Assembly (NCBI GenBank): GCA_937883775.1
Contig: CAKZXZ010000260.1
Location: 1 to 50,507 of the forward strand
Length of the DNA: 50,507 nucleotides
Direction of reading: 5' to 3'
Source: an uncultured Paracoccaceae bacterium
GTDB taxonomy: Bacteria; Pseudomonadota; Alphaproteobacteria; Rhodobacterales; Rhodobacteraceae
In this document: positions 33,527 through 42,476 of the stretch, one piece after another
Layout: each line of letters opens with the position of its first letter
How positions within the stretch are numbered: the stretch's first letter is position 1
Translations under genes and position numbers: made by a program
The notes under the pieces: generated by a model
What the model was told of the DNA's origin: nothing
Seen by the model: the letters and a program-made list of their open reading frames with translations, nothing else
Database searches by the model: none

Positions 33527-35006
33527 CAGAGACGACCTTCCATGTTTGGGCAGTCTTTTTGCCGCCCGTGCTTGGCACGAGTTCGCGCACAACCCAATAA
33601 TTTGTCTCAAGAATGCTCAGCAGCGTCTCGACCATCTTTGTATCGCGGATTGCAGCCGGTCCATTCCGAACAATTGTTCGTTTGTCGAAGGATTGGTTCG
33701 GGAACTTTAATTGCAGCCAAACCCGCAAGCGCTCCGCCATCTGCAAGTTCGGATCAACATAACCGGCATCGAGAGCACGCTGTGCCTCGGAGACATACCA
33801 AGCTGTGAGTTGGATCGCGTCCATCATCACTGCCGGGGTGACAATACGCGTCGCTGCATCCGTTAGCAGCGCCAGCACCCCAGCGATGCGCGCTGCCTGT
33901 TCGGCGGCCTTCGATGCAAAACCCGTTATATGCGCCAGGTCGCCGTCTTTGTCCTGCTGACGCTCGACCTCATTCGCAAAAGTGACAAGCAGAGACCGCG
34001 CTTGGGGTGCCAGTTTCACTAAGGGCGGAACAAGTTCAAGTGGATTTCCAGAATCGCTCGGCGGTAGCGACAGCAAATTGCTGATCAGCCCGTGAAACTC
34101 GGCGAGCTTTTCCAGTGCAGCGGAGCGCTTTTGAACGTCCTCTTTGGCTTCGGAGATAAACCGTTTACCGATCCGACTTTCCGGGTAGGCGATAAGACAG
34201 CGCGACAAGAAACCCTGATCGCGCAGCGTCTCATTGCTGAACACACTCTCTGCGACGCCATCCTGTAACATTACATGCAGGCACCCCCGACGATGACGGA
34301 AAGTCGTCAACTCGTGACCGGCCCGTGTTCGGTTCAACGGAGCAGCATCCCAAAGCTTCGACAGCCCGGCGGCGGATTTAAGCTGGTTTTCCTTACTCAT
34401 GGCGTGCCCGCCAAAAAACTGCCCGCCCTCATCCGAAAAGATACCGACCGAAGGGTCGCCGTCTTCAAAATGGTGCAGCAATCCCTCATAGGTCACATCC
34501 GACAAGATCTTTCGGGGGACAATTGGAGCGATTGGCGCTTGCGGGACATCGTTGTCGATCACTGCGTCGCCGTCACCGCCGCCATGCGCTTTCACTTGTT
34601 TGCGGTGCATGCTCTCAAACACTTCACGCTCAAACGTGTAATTTTCGCGGCAACGAAGATAGGATTTGAGTTGCTGCTCCTCCCAAGCTTGAACCGGCTT
34701 TATCGCCAGCTTATCGCAGGAGGACTTACGCTCACCCGATGCTGCGACAGTGAGAAGGAAAAGACTAAGGGGGGCTTGTCCGGCAAGCGTTTCCACATCT
34801 GCAAGCGGTTGCGTCGCAAGTGACGACACGGCCAACAGAGACTGAAACCCGATCTCCAGAGGGGCTTGTGTCAAATCCGCCAACGCTTGCGTTGGTGCGC
34901 GCAGCGGTCCCAGATGCTCTATGGGAAGTGGCAGCCCTTTCGGCTGTGAGCGCAAGAGTGGCTCCGGCAAAGTTGATCTGTGGGAAGTAGGTAGGTCTTT
35001 GGCCAC
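33519..35006 (-). CDS. DUF3987 (YfjI-like) protein
   Basis: A 495-residue protein of the DUF3987 family, found in prophages and genomic islands next to integrases. It has 'APLSLFLLTVAASGERKSSCDKLAIKPV' (about 78-105), a region similar to a P-loop ATPase start, and a later 'GIFSDEGGQFFGGHAM' (about 187-202). Related proteins resemble replication helicase/primase components, suggesting maintenance or replication of the excised island. GTG start with GGAG about 12 bases upstream. It forms an operon with the 101-residue gene. Confidence 0.75.
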   Translation of the reverse strand: MAKDLPTSHRSTLPEPLLRSQPKGLPLPIEHLGPLRAPTQALADLTQAPLEIGFQSLLAVSSLATQPLADVETLAGQAPLSLFLLTVAASGERKSSCDKLAIKPVQAWEEQQLKSYLRCRENYTFEREVFESMHRKQVKAHGGGDGDAVIDNDVPQAPIAPIVPRKILSDVTYEGLLHHFEDGDPSVGIFSDEGGQFFGGHAMSKENQLKSAAGLSKLWDAAPLNRTRAGHELTTFRHRRGCLHVMLQDGVAESVFSNETLRDQGFLSRCLIAYPESRIGKRFISEAKEDVQKRSAALEKLAEFHGLISNLLSLPPSDSGNPLELVPPLVKLAPQARSLLVTFANEVERQQDKDGDLAHITGFASKAAEQAARIAGVLALLTDAATRIVTPAVMMDAIQLTAWYVSEAQRALDAGYVDPNLQMAERLRVWLQLKFPNQSFDKRTIVRNGPAAIRDTKMVETLLSILETNYWVVRELVPSTGGKKTAQTWKVVSDV

Positions 35007-35319
35007 GGTGTTTAAATCTCCGTTTTAAAAATAGCTCTCCCATGACCTGAATAGTTACATTCAAGCCTATGCGAACTTGGTGACGTCGCATTTGGGGGAG
35101 CCCGCGCCTCCCGATCCGAACCGGGGCGCGTGACTGCATGAAGAGTGCTCACTCGATGAGTGACGACTCTGGCAACAAAAAATACGGCAAAAAAGCTAAT
35201 CTCATTCAAACCAACAGCGCGGCAACTAATTTTCCGCAACACCCTGTGAAGTGTGAGAGACTGCCCGCCCTGCGCACGATTCTTGTACGCTGGGCCTATC
35301 AGGCATTTGTTGAACAGGC
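35007..35319. other. Gene-free stretch between the DUF3987 gene and the integrase
   Basis: About 310 bases. It contains a GC-rich part (35085-35135), an A-rich part (35175-35200) and a plus-strand frame at 35138 (61 codons) that has no protein-like pattern. It should carry the promoter of the DUF3987 operon. An excisionase gene might be expected here but none is recognisable. Confidence 0.35.
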
Positions 35320-36636
35320 CTAAAGCGCAATCCTTGCCAAAGCGTCTCTCCGAAACGCAAGGCCGCCGCCCACGCCATAAGCAGGCCGCTTGTATTTGTG
35401 GCCAAGAATATCTGCCCGCACACGATCATCGATTCCAGCGGTTAAGAGCGCGTCTTCAACGTAGTGCCGCAGGCAGTAAGCCGTATGCGCGGGCGTCTCT
35501 TTCAGCCCGTTGATCTCCAGATATTTGTTTACCAGATTCGACCAACTCGTTGCCTTATGCCGATATCTCTGGATACCACCGCGCGCTACGATCCTTTTTG
35601 CGGCATCAAGTGACACACCCAGCAATGGGATCTCGCGGGCCGTATGACGCTGCTTGAGTTCGCGCCCGTGCGGGGCCACGCGCAGGAAGGGGATGGGGTC
35701 GTCCAAGCAAAAGTCTTCCAGCGGGCAGGAGAGGACCTCAGACGGCCTTAGGCCTGTGTTGATCAGCATAAGAAATGCATCACTGGCCTCGATGTTGAGG
35801 CCATCTAGCGCACCTGGGGCAAGCAATCGATCTTTGATCCATTGCTGCGAGAACGGCGGCCGCGCAACCAATGGATCTATGGCCTTGTCAAACCGCAGCC
35901 TCGCGAAAGGGTTCTCTAGATTGGAATGGCCTTTGAGTTCGCACCACTGCCGGATGACTTGTGACAGGTGACCGAAGTCTTTGTTGGCGGTCTCCGCTCG
36001 AGTTTCCCCTGTCTCAATCCGCGTCGCCCACCAGGCCCTAAACGTGAGCGCATCCTCTCTCGTGATCTTGTCAATTCCAGCCCTTGCTCGCTTGGGCACC
36101 GCCTTCTCGAAATTGGACACCGCGCGTTCCCTTGGCAGGCGCCACAGATGCCTTTGACGGTCGGACTTGCGCAGGTGCCGCGTCTTAGTGAGCTCAATAA
36201 ATTCCTCAAAGACAGCGCGCATCGGTGGAAGAGCAATTTGAGCGCCACCAAGGATGGCCTCCCCGACTTCTGGCGGTGTCGGTTCAGACAGAGTACCCGC
36301 CGCGGCCAACAACCGGGGCAAATTCTCCTCGAATGTGCGCTGAAGTAACACATCGCTTGGCACGTAGTCGAAGCCGCGGCTTTCAGCCATCTTCTTGGCA
36401 GCGGCGTATTTCGCGTGAGCCAAAGCCTCTTCGCCCAGCTCCAGAAGGTGCCATTCCGAGCGTTTCAGCTCTTCGAGTTCGAAGGCCTTACGCTTCGCGA
36501 CGCTCAAGTCGGCCGTCCGCAGAGCCTGCCGCACCTGCCGAACCGGTTGCCCAGATTTGCCCAACACTTTCCCTAAGAGATGTTTTGGCACGTTCATCAC
36601 GAAGTAATAGCGGCCTCGATCCAACGTCAGTCCCAT
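35320..36636 (-). CDS. Tyrosine recombinase integrase of the island
   Basis: A 438-residue phage-type integrase. Residues 1-60 are the DUF6538-like N-terminal domain ('RGRYYFVMNVPKHLLGKVLG'), about 160-260 the core-binding domain, and about 275-430 the catalytic domain: Arg in 'LINTGLRPSEVLSCP', box II 'AYCLRHYVEDALL' (Tyr in place of the first His, as in many relatives), 'ILGHKYKRPAYGVGGGL' with the last His and the Tyr nucleophile. Start 36636 gives the usual N-terminus; the frame is open to 36723, over the arm-type repeats. It lies 151 bases from the tRNA-Ser it must have used for integration. Confidence 0.92.
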   Translation of the reverse strand: MGLTLDRGRYYFVMNVPKHLLGKVLGKSGQPVRQVRQALRTADLSVAKRKAFELEELKRSEWHLLELGEEALAHAKYAAAKKMAESRGFDYVPSDVLLQRTFEENLPRLLAAAGTLSEPTPPEVGEAILGGAQIALPPMRAVFEEFIELTKTRHLRKSDRQRHLWRLPRERAVSNFEKAVPKRARAGIDKITREDALTFRAWWATRIETGETRAETANKDFGHLSQVIRQWCELKGHSNLENPFARLRFDKAIDPLVARPPFSQQWIKDRLLAPGALDGLNIEASDAFLMLINTGLRPSEVLSCPLEDFCLDDPIPFLRVAPHGRELKQRHTAREIPLLGVSLDAAKRIVARGGIQRYRHKATSWSNLVNKYLEINGLKETPAHTAYCLRHYVEDALLTAGIDDRVRADILGHKYKRPAYGVGGGLAFRRDALARIAL

Positions 36637-36666
36637 CAATACAGCTCCTACACCGAACCCGCGGGT

Positions 36667-36687
36667 ATGCGGGAATTTATGCGGGAT
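36667..36687 (+). repeat. Arm-type repeat inside the right island end
   Basis: ATGCGGGAA and ATGCGGGAT separated by TTT, in front of the integrase start. It matches 502-522 at 20 of 21 positions. A weaker third unit (ATGAGGG, 36690-36696) follows. Confidence 0.55.
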
Positions 36688-36786
36688 TCTATGAGGGTAA
36701 CGCCGGTTACAACGCGTAAACACACCGTTCGGTCATTGAAATCATTGGATTTTCTGAAATCGAGAGGGTCCATAGGACCGGTTTAG

Positions 36787-36806
36787 TGGCGGAGGCTCAG
36801 GGATTC
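36787..36806 (-). repeat. Proximal attachment core within tRNA-Ser
   Basis: The 20 bases identical to 401-420. They mark the junction of island and chromosome on the tRNA side. Confidence 0.88.
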
Positions 36807-36876
36807 GAACCCTGGGGACGCTTTCACGCCCGCCGGTTTTCAAGACCGGTGCATTCGACCACTCTGCCAAACCTCC
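36787..36876 (-). tRNA. tRNA-Ser(UGA), island integration site
   Basis: Minus-strand gene of 90 nt with an acceptor stem GGAGGTT/AGCCTCC, the long variable arm of class II tRNAs, anticodon TGA in the loop CTTGAAA, the T-loop GTTCGAATC, discriminator G and encoded CCA (36787-36789). Its last 20 nt are duplicated at 401-420. The gene stays complete because the island supplies the same 3' end. Confidence 0.95.
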
Positions 36877-37076
36877 GCTGCGCATGCCCTACCCCCGCAG
36901 TCGCGATTCTGAAAGATGGTTTTCGCAACCGCATCTCACGGGGATTTTTGCCACCTGCTTTCTGACAGCCTTCCCAAAACGCAATGCCACCGCTAAGATG
37001 CGCGTCAAGCGTGGGGGTAAACTCGCGCATCAACAGGCGGGGCACTTGCCCAATCAGATCAGAGCAGTGACGGGGC

Positions 37077-37970
37077 ATGGAAATGACAACAGGAACTCTT
37101 AGACGGACGATCCTTGCGGGGGCGGCGCTCGCGCTTTTGGCGGCATGTGAAGAGGGCCAGGGATTTGGCAATCCGTTTCAGCAAAATGCGCAATCTTCTC
37201 AAGAGGATACCACCTCGCCCACCGGCACCGGTCGGATGGTCGAGCGCGATGTCGAAGCGCCCGAAGTGTTCTCTGCAACCGAAGCTGGGCTGTGGGACGG
37301 TCGTCCATCGCTCGGCGGCGTATGGGTGGCGCACCCGGATGTCAAAGACCCAGAGCGTGTGATTATTCGCAACGAGGCGAACAACCAATTCGTCATTGGC
37401 GCCTTGTTCCGCAAAGAACGCGAAACACCGGGGCCGCGCATTCAGGTGTCGTCAGATGCGGCGTCCGAACTGGGCTTGCTGGCGGGTCAGCCACAACGGA
37501 TCGACATCACCGCACTGCGCCGCGAAACGGTTGAAGAAACCGTCGCCGCCAACACCGCCGAAGACGCGCCCACCGAAGATGGGTTGAATGCACCAGCCCA
37601 GATCGAAGCATCTGAACTGGACCCGATTGCAGGCGCTGCCGCGGCTATTGATGCTGCCGAAGGCACGGAAACGGCGGCTGCAGCCCCCACCGAAACGCCT
37701 GCGCCCGCACCAACGCCACGATCTACATCAAGTTCACTTGATAAGCCCTTCATTCAAATCGGTATTTTCTCGGTCGAGCAGAATGCGCAGAACACAGCTG
37801 CGTCGATGCGGACGGCTGGGATCGTGCCGACGGTCAAGCAATCCAGCTCATCCGGAAAAACCTTCTGGCGGGTCATCGTCGGACCAGCAACCAATGCGAG
37901 CGAACGCACCGCATTGTTGGATAAGGTAAAGGAAAAGGGCTTTAATGACGCCTATTTCGTCTCAAATTGA
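37077..37970 (+). CDS. SPOR-domain lipoprotein
   Basis: A 297-residue exported protein. The N-terminus has a signal with the lipobox 'ALLAAC' (Cys at about 23). A long Ala/Thr/Pro-rich region (about 150-220) leads to a C-terminal SPOR domain (about 223-297: 'FIQIGIFSVEQNAQNTAASMRTAGI...WRVIVGPATNASERTALL') that binds denuded peptidoglycan at the division site. It is 12 bases ahead of the carboxypeptidase gene, so both act on the cell wall. It is the first core-chromosome gene after the tRNA. Confidence 0.88.
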   Translation: MEMTTGTLRRTILAGAALALLAACEEGQGFGNPFQQNAQSSQEDTTSPTGTGRMVERDVEAPEVFSATEAGLWDGRPSLGGVWVAHPDVKDPERVIIRNEANNQFVIGALFRKERETPGPRIQVSSDAASELGLLAGQPQRIDITALRRETVEETVAANTAEDAPTEDGLNAPAQIEASELDPIAGAAAAIDAAEGTETAAAAPTETPAPAPTPRSTSSSLDKPFIQIGIFSVEQNAQNTAASMRTAGIVPTVKQSSSSGKTFWRVIVGPATNASERTALLDKVKEKGFNDAYFVSN

Positions 37971-37982
37971 CGGGAAAATGAT

Positions 37983-39143
37983 ATGAAATCTCTGCTCCTC
38001 TCTGTCACGTTTTTGCTTATTGCAGCGCTGCAAGCCGCAGCTTTCGATACCCGCGCCACAGCGGCTTACGTTCTTGACCAAACAACGGGCACAGTTTTGT
38101 TAAGCAAGAACGCCGAAGAACCGCTGCCGCCCGCGTCGATGTCGAAACTGATGACGCTTTACATGACATTCGAAGCAATTGCAGATGGCCGTCTTACGCT
38201 GGATGAAACCCTGCCCGTGTCGCAGCGGGCGATGGATCTGGGCGGCTCTACTATGTTTTTGAACACCCGCGACCGGGTGTCTGTGGAAGACCTTATTCGC
38301 GGCATTATCGTGCTGTCCGGCAATGACGCCTGCATCGTTCTGGCCGAGGCCCTCAGCCCCGATGGAACCGAGGCCGGGTTTGCCCGGATGATGACAGCGC
38401 GCGCGCAAGAGATGGGGATGATGAATTCGACATTCACCAACTCCACCGGCTGGCCACAGGCCGGTCACCGCATGTCGATGGAAGATCTGGCGATCCTGGC
38501 AGACCGCCTCATCACCGATTATCCGACCTATTATCCGCTTTTCGCAGAGCGCGAGTTTTTGTTTGACGGGCGTGCACCGCAAAACAAAAGCAACCGTAAC
38601 CCCTTGCTTGCGCTTGATATTGGAGCTGACGGTCTCAAGACGGGTCATACGCAGGAAGCAGGCTATGGCCTTGTGGGATCCGCAAAGCAGGGCGACCGCC
38701 GCGTCATTTTCGTGGTCACTGGCCTGCCAACCGTTGCCTCGCGTGCCGAGGAATCCGAGAAGATCACAACATGGGCCTTCCGCCAATTCGTCGAGAAAAA
38801 CGTCGCCACCAGTGGTACGTTGATCGCGCAAGCGGATGTGTGGATGGGCAACCAGACCAGCGTCGGGCTGACCGTGGCCGACGATCTCTCCCTTCTTGTG
38901 CCGGTCGTCGGCGCCAGCAACATCAACGCTTTCGCTGAATTCAATGGTCCGATTGAAGCCCCCATCGAGGCTGGCCAGCAATTGGGTGAATTGGTGGTCG
39001 AGGTCGAAGGCCTGCCGGATGTCCATCACCCGCTTGTAGCCGACCGCGCGATCGCCCGCGGGGGTGTAATGCCGCGTCTGCGCGCCGCTGTAACCGTGCT
39101 GCTGCGCGACTATGCAGGCATTTCAACACAAGGTGCGCTGTAG
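37983..39143 (+). CDS. D-alanyl-D-alanine carboxypeptidase (PBP5/6 type)
   Basis: A 386-residue exported penicillin-binding protein (signal about 1-20) that removes the terminal D-Ala of peptidoglycan side chains. Active-site motifs: 'SMSK' (SxxK, about 53-56), 'SGN' (about 115-117) and 'KTG' (about 219-221). A C-terminal PBP5 domain and amphipathic tail ('RLRAAVTVLLRDYAG') anchor it to the membrane. It precedes tmk by only 3 bases. Confidence 0.92.
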   Translation: MKSLLLSVTFLLIAALQAAAFDTRATAAYVLDQTTGTVLLSKNAEEPLPPASMSKLMTLYMTFEAIADGRLTLDETLPVSQRAMDLGGSTMFLNTRDRVSVEDLIRGIIVLSGNDACIVLAEALSPDGTEAGFARMMTARAQEMGMMNSTFTNSTGWPQAGHRMSMEDLAILADRLITDYPTYYPLFAEREFLFDGRAPQNKSNRNPLLALDIGADGLKTGHTQEAGYGLVGSAKQGDRRVIFVVTGLPTVASRAEESEKITTWAFRQFVEKNVATSGTLIAQADVWMGNQTSVGLTVADDLSLLVPVVGASNINAFAEFNGPIEAPIEAGQQLGELVVEVEGLPDVHHPLVADRAIARGGVMPRLRAAVTVLLRDYAGISTQGAL

Positions 39144-39146
39144 CCT

Positions 39147-39764
39147 GTGACGGCACGATTTATCACGTTTGAAGGGATTGATGGATCAGGAAAATCCACT
39201 CAATCCAAACGCTTGGCAGCTGTTCTTAAAGCGCAAGGCACGGATGTCATCCTCACCCGCGAGCCGGGCGGATCACCAGGTGCCGAAGAAATTCGACGCC
39301 TTCTTGTGGAAGGTGATCCTGATCGCTGGTCGCCTGAAACCGAAATCCTGCTCTTCACAGCCGCCCGCCGCGATCACCTTGAAAAGACGATCCTGCCCGC
39401 ATTAGAGGCAGGCAAAACCGTCATCTGCGACCGCTTCGCCGACAGCACCCGCGTCTACCAAGGCACCGCTCGGGGGGATCTGCGCCAAACCGTCGATCAA
39501 CTGCACGACCTGATGATCGCACGCGAGCCGGATCTAACCTTTATTATCGACATGGACCCCGAGATTGCCTTGGCGCGCGGCCTGGCCCGCGCAAGCGGCG
39601 AAGACCGGTTCGAAGATCTGGGGCTTGCCTTCCAGAAGGACTTGCGCGCGGGCTTTCAAACCCTCGCCGCCCAAGCGCCAGAACGATGCCACCTCATCGA
39701 TGGCAATCACGGCCCAGATGCAGTGGCAGAGCAAGTGCGGACCGTGCTAAACGCTGCTTTATGA
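39147..39764 (+). CDS. tmk: Thymidylate kinase
   Basis: A 205-residue kinase that phosphorylates dTMP to dTDP. It has P-loop 'FEGIDGSGKST' (about 7-17), the DRX motif 'CDRFADSTRVYQG' (about 94-106) and a LID-type region 'RASGEDRFED'. GTG start. It overlaps holB by ATGA, a common arrangement in proteobacteria (tmk-holB). Confidence 0.96.
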   Translation: MTARFITFEGIDGSGKSTQSKRLAAVLKAQGTDVILTREPGGSPGAEEIRRLLVEGDPDRWSPETEILLFTAARRDHLEKTILPALEAGKTVICDRFADSTRVYQGTARGDLRQTVDQLHDLMIAREPDLTFIIDMDPEIALARGLARASGEDRFEDLGLAFQKDLRAGFQTLAAQAPERCHLIDGNHGPDAVAEQVRTVLNAAL

Positions 39765-40897
39765 GCGATGATGATTTTCCCCAACCAGACCGTCTTGAGG
39801 GTGCCCCGCACCCCCGCGAAACAGCGCATCTGATCGGTCAGGACGCTGCCCGCGACGCGTTTCTGGCGGCCTACAGCTCGGATCGGTTGCATCATGGTTG
39901 GCTTATCAGCGGCCCAAAAGGCGTCGGCAAGGCAACGCTCGCCTGGCAAATCGCGCGCTTTTTGATCGCCACGCCGCCTGCGCAAGACGACGGCCTGTTT
40001 GGTGCACCCCCGCCCCCCAGCAGCCTTCAGATCGACGCCGAACATCCTGTTGCGCGCCGCATGATGGCGGGGTCCGAGCCGTCCCTTTTCGTGCTCAAAC
40101 GCCCCTATGACGAGAAGCTCAAGCGCCTCAAGCAAGACATCACCGTTGATGAAGTGCGCAAACTGAAAGGGTTTTTCGCGCTGAGTGCCGCCGATGGCGG
40201 ACACCGCGTCGTGATCGTCGACAGTGCGGATGAGATGAACGTAAACGCCGCCAACGCGCTTTTGAAGTTGCTTGAAGAGCCGCCCAAAGACACCACGCTG
40301 TTGCTTGTCAGTCACCAGCCTTCGCGCCTGCTGCCCACGATCCGCTCGCGCTGCCGCGAGCTGCGCCTCAGCCCTCTTGCCCCCGATCAGGTTGCCCAGG
40401 CGCTGGCCCAGGCCGGTCAAGACGGCACTCAGGCGGCTGCCCTGTCGACGCTTGCGGGCGGCTCTGTGGGTGAGGCGATCACCCTGCTCACCCTCGACGG
40501 CGTCAAGCTCTACGCTGATCTGGTGAATCTCTTTGCGACCTGCCCCAATATGAACCGTGCCCACGCGCTCAAACTGGCCGATAGCGCCGCCGGGCGCACC
40601 AATACGGCGCGCTTTGATCTGCTGCTTGGCCTGATGGATCTCTTTTTGGCCCGCGTTGCGCGCACCGGGGCTGCGATGCTTCCGGTCCCGGCCAATGACG
40701 CCGAACCTGCAGTGCTCTCAAAACTCGCGCCCAGCCCCTATGCCGCCCGCCAATGGGCCAGCCTGCAGCAAGACCTCAGCGCCCGTGCGCGCCACGGTCG
40801 TGCTGTGAACCTTGACCCCTCAGCACTCATTCTAGATATGGTTTTGAAGATCGACCAAACCGCTGCGAAACTCGCAGCCCAGCAGGGTGCTGCATGA
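39761..40897 (+). CDS. holB: DNA polymerase III delta' subunit
   Basis: A 378-residue clamp-loader subunit. It has an AAA+ fold with a modified P-loop 'GPKGVGKATLAW', a 'VIVDSADEMNVNAANALLKLLEEPP' Walker B region and the 'IRSRCRELRL' sensor/arginine-finger segment. Sits between tmk and tatD, overlapping both by four bases. Confidence 0.94.
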   Translation: MSDDDFPQPDRLEGAPHPRETAHLIGQDAARDAFLAAYSSDRLHHGWLISGPKGVGKATLAWQIARFLIATPPAQDDGLFGAPPPPSSLQIDAEHPVARRMMAGSEPSLFVLKRPYDEKLKRLKQDITVDEVRKLKGFFALSAADGGHRVVIVDSADEMNVNAANALLKLLEEPPKDTTLLLVSHQPSRLLPTIRSRCRELRLSPLAPDQVAQALAQAGQDGTQAAALSTLAGGSVGEAITLLTLDGVKLYADLVNLFATCPNMNRAHALKLADSAAGRTNTARFDLLLGLMDLFLARVARTGAAMLPVPANDAEPAVLSKLAPSPYAARQWASLQQDLSARARHGRAVNLDPSALILDMVLKIDQTAAKLAAQQGAA

Positions 40898-41685
40898 CCG
40901 ACATTCCCCAGATCGTGGACAGCCATTGCCACCTCGATTTTCCCGATTTTGAAGACGACCGCGACGCTATCATTGCTCGCGCCCGCGAGGCCGGTGTCAC
41001 GCGCATGGTCACGATCTGCACCAAGCTGCGCGCCGAGCCCACCGTGCGCGCCATTGCAGAGGCGTATGACGGCGTCTTCTACGCAGCGGGCACCCATCCC
41101 ATGTCCGCCGCGTCCGAGCCATTGGTAAGCGTCGAAGACCTCGTCAAACTGGCCGATCACCCCAAGTTTGTCGGTATCGGAGAGACAGGGCTCGACTATC
41201 ATTACACCGCCGAAAGCGCTGATATACAAAAGAAATCCCTGCGCGTGCATATCGAAGCGGCGCGCCAGACCGCACTGCCGCTTATCATCCACGCCCGCGC
41301 TGCCGATGACGACATGGCCCGCATCCTGACCGAGGAACATGCAGCAGGGGGCTTCACCTGCGTGATGCATTGCTTCTCCAGCACGCGCGAACTGGCGGAA
41401 ACCGCGCTCGATTTGGGCTTCTACCTCTCGATGTCCGGCATCGCGACCTTCCCCAAAAGCCAGGAGGTCCGCGATATCTTCGCCGCCGCCCCCGTTGAGC
41501 GCATTCTCGTCGAAACCGACGCCCCTTACCTTGCGCCCCCGCCCCATCGCGGCAAGCGCAACGAGCCGGGCTATACGGCTCATACCGCCCGCGTCGGGGC
41601 CGAGGTGTTTGGCATGGACTACGCCGATTTCGCCGCACAGACCTCTGCCAATTTCGACCGGCTTTTCACGAAAGCCACCGCCTGA
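40894..41685 (+). CDS. tatD: TatD-family metal-dependent hydrolase/DNase
   Basis: A 263-residue TIM-barrel hydrolase with the family's metal-binding signatures: 'DSHCHLDF' (about 9-16), 'GIGETGLDYHY', 'IHARAADDD', 'MHCFSS' and 'ETDAPYLAPPPHRGKRNEP'. Members have 3'-5' exonuclease activity on DNA. ATGA overlap with holB and a one-base overlap with the next gene. Confidence 0.94.
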   Translation: MTDIPQIVDSHCHLDFPDFEDDRDAIIARAREAGVTRMVTICTKLRAEPTVRAIAEAYDGVFYAAGTHPMSAASEPLVSVEDLVKLADHPKFVGIGETGLDYHYTAESADIQKKSLRVHIEAARQTALPLIIHARAADDDMARILTEEHAAGGFTCVMHCFSSTRELAETALDLGFYLSMSGIATFPKSQEVRDIFAAAPVERILVETDAPYLAPPPHRGKRNEPGYTAHTARVGAEVFGMDYADFAAQTSANFDRLFTKATA

Positions 41686-42476
41686 TGCGCCGCTTCACAA
41701 TCCTCGGCTGCGGCTCTTCGGGCGGCGTTCCGCGTTTGGGCGGCAACTGGGGGGAGTGCGATCCCACCAATCCGAAAAACCGCCGCCGCCGTTGCTCCAT
41801 GCTGATTGAACAGGACGGCCCTGACGGCACGACCCGCATCCTGATCGACACGTCGCCCGATATGCGCAGCCAGCTTCTGGACGCAGAGGTCGGCGCGCTT
41901 GATGCTGTCGTCTACACCCACAGCCATGCCGATCATGTCCACGGCCTCGATGATGTCCGCATGATCGTCTACAACATGCGCGCCCGGCTCAATGTCTGGG
42001 CCGATGAAGCCACCCAAAAAGACCTCTACGCCCGCTTCGGCTACGCGTTCATCCAGCCGGAAGGCTCCAACTATCCGCCCATCTGCGAGATGAACACAAT
42101 CGACGGCGACGTTACCATCGACGGTGCGGGCGGCCCGGTCACCCTCACCCCATTTTACGCCAATCACGGCATGATGGACGCACTTGGCTTCCGCATCGGA
42201 GACCTCGCCTATCTTCCTGATGTCGCAGAGCTTTTCCCCGACGCGTGGGAGAAGCTAACCGGCCTCGACACGCTCATCATCGATGCGCTACGCCGTACGC
42301 CCCACCCGACCCATCTGCATCTGGAAAAGACACTCGAATATATCGACCGCATCGCGCCCAAAAACGCGGTGCTGACCAATATGCACATTGATCTGGACTA
42401 CGCGACGCTCGACGCTGAAACCCCCGATCACATCACGCCGGCCTACGACATGATGACACTCACCCAGCCGCTCTGA
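41685..42476 (+). CDS. MBL-fold metallohydrolase (PhnP-like)
   Basis: A 263-residue metallo-beta-lactamase fold protein with 'LGCGSSGGVPRLGGNWG' at the N-terminus, the metal site 'HSHADHVHGLDDV' and later His ligands ('NHGMMDALG', 'NMHIDLDY'). Closest in outline to PhnP-type cyclic phosphodiesterases, but no phosphonate genes are near; the substrate is unknown. Translationally coupled to TatD (TGATG). Confidence 0.86.
   Translation: MRRFTILGCGSSGGVPRLGGNWGECDPTNPKNRRRRCSMLIEQDGPDGTTRILIDTSPDMRSQLLDAEVGALDAVVYTHSHADHVHGLDDVRMIVYNMRARLNVWADEATQKDLYARFGYAFIQPEGSNYPPICEMNTIDGDVTIDGAGGPVTLTPFYANHGMMDALGFRIGDLAYLPDVAELFPDAWEKLTGLDTLIIDALRRTPHPTHLHLEKTLEYIDRIAPKNAVLTNMHIDLDYATLDAETPDHITPAYDMMTLTQPL

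Noticed and set aside
35138-35323. 61-codon plus-strand frame between the DUF3987 gene and the integrase (possible excisionase)
   Set aside because: No helix-turn-helix pattern and it runs into the integrase end; not convincing.
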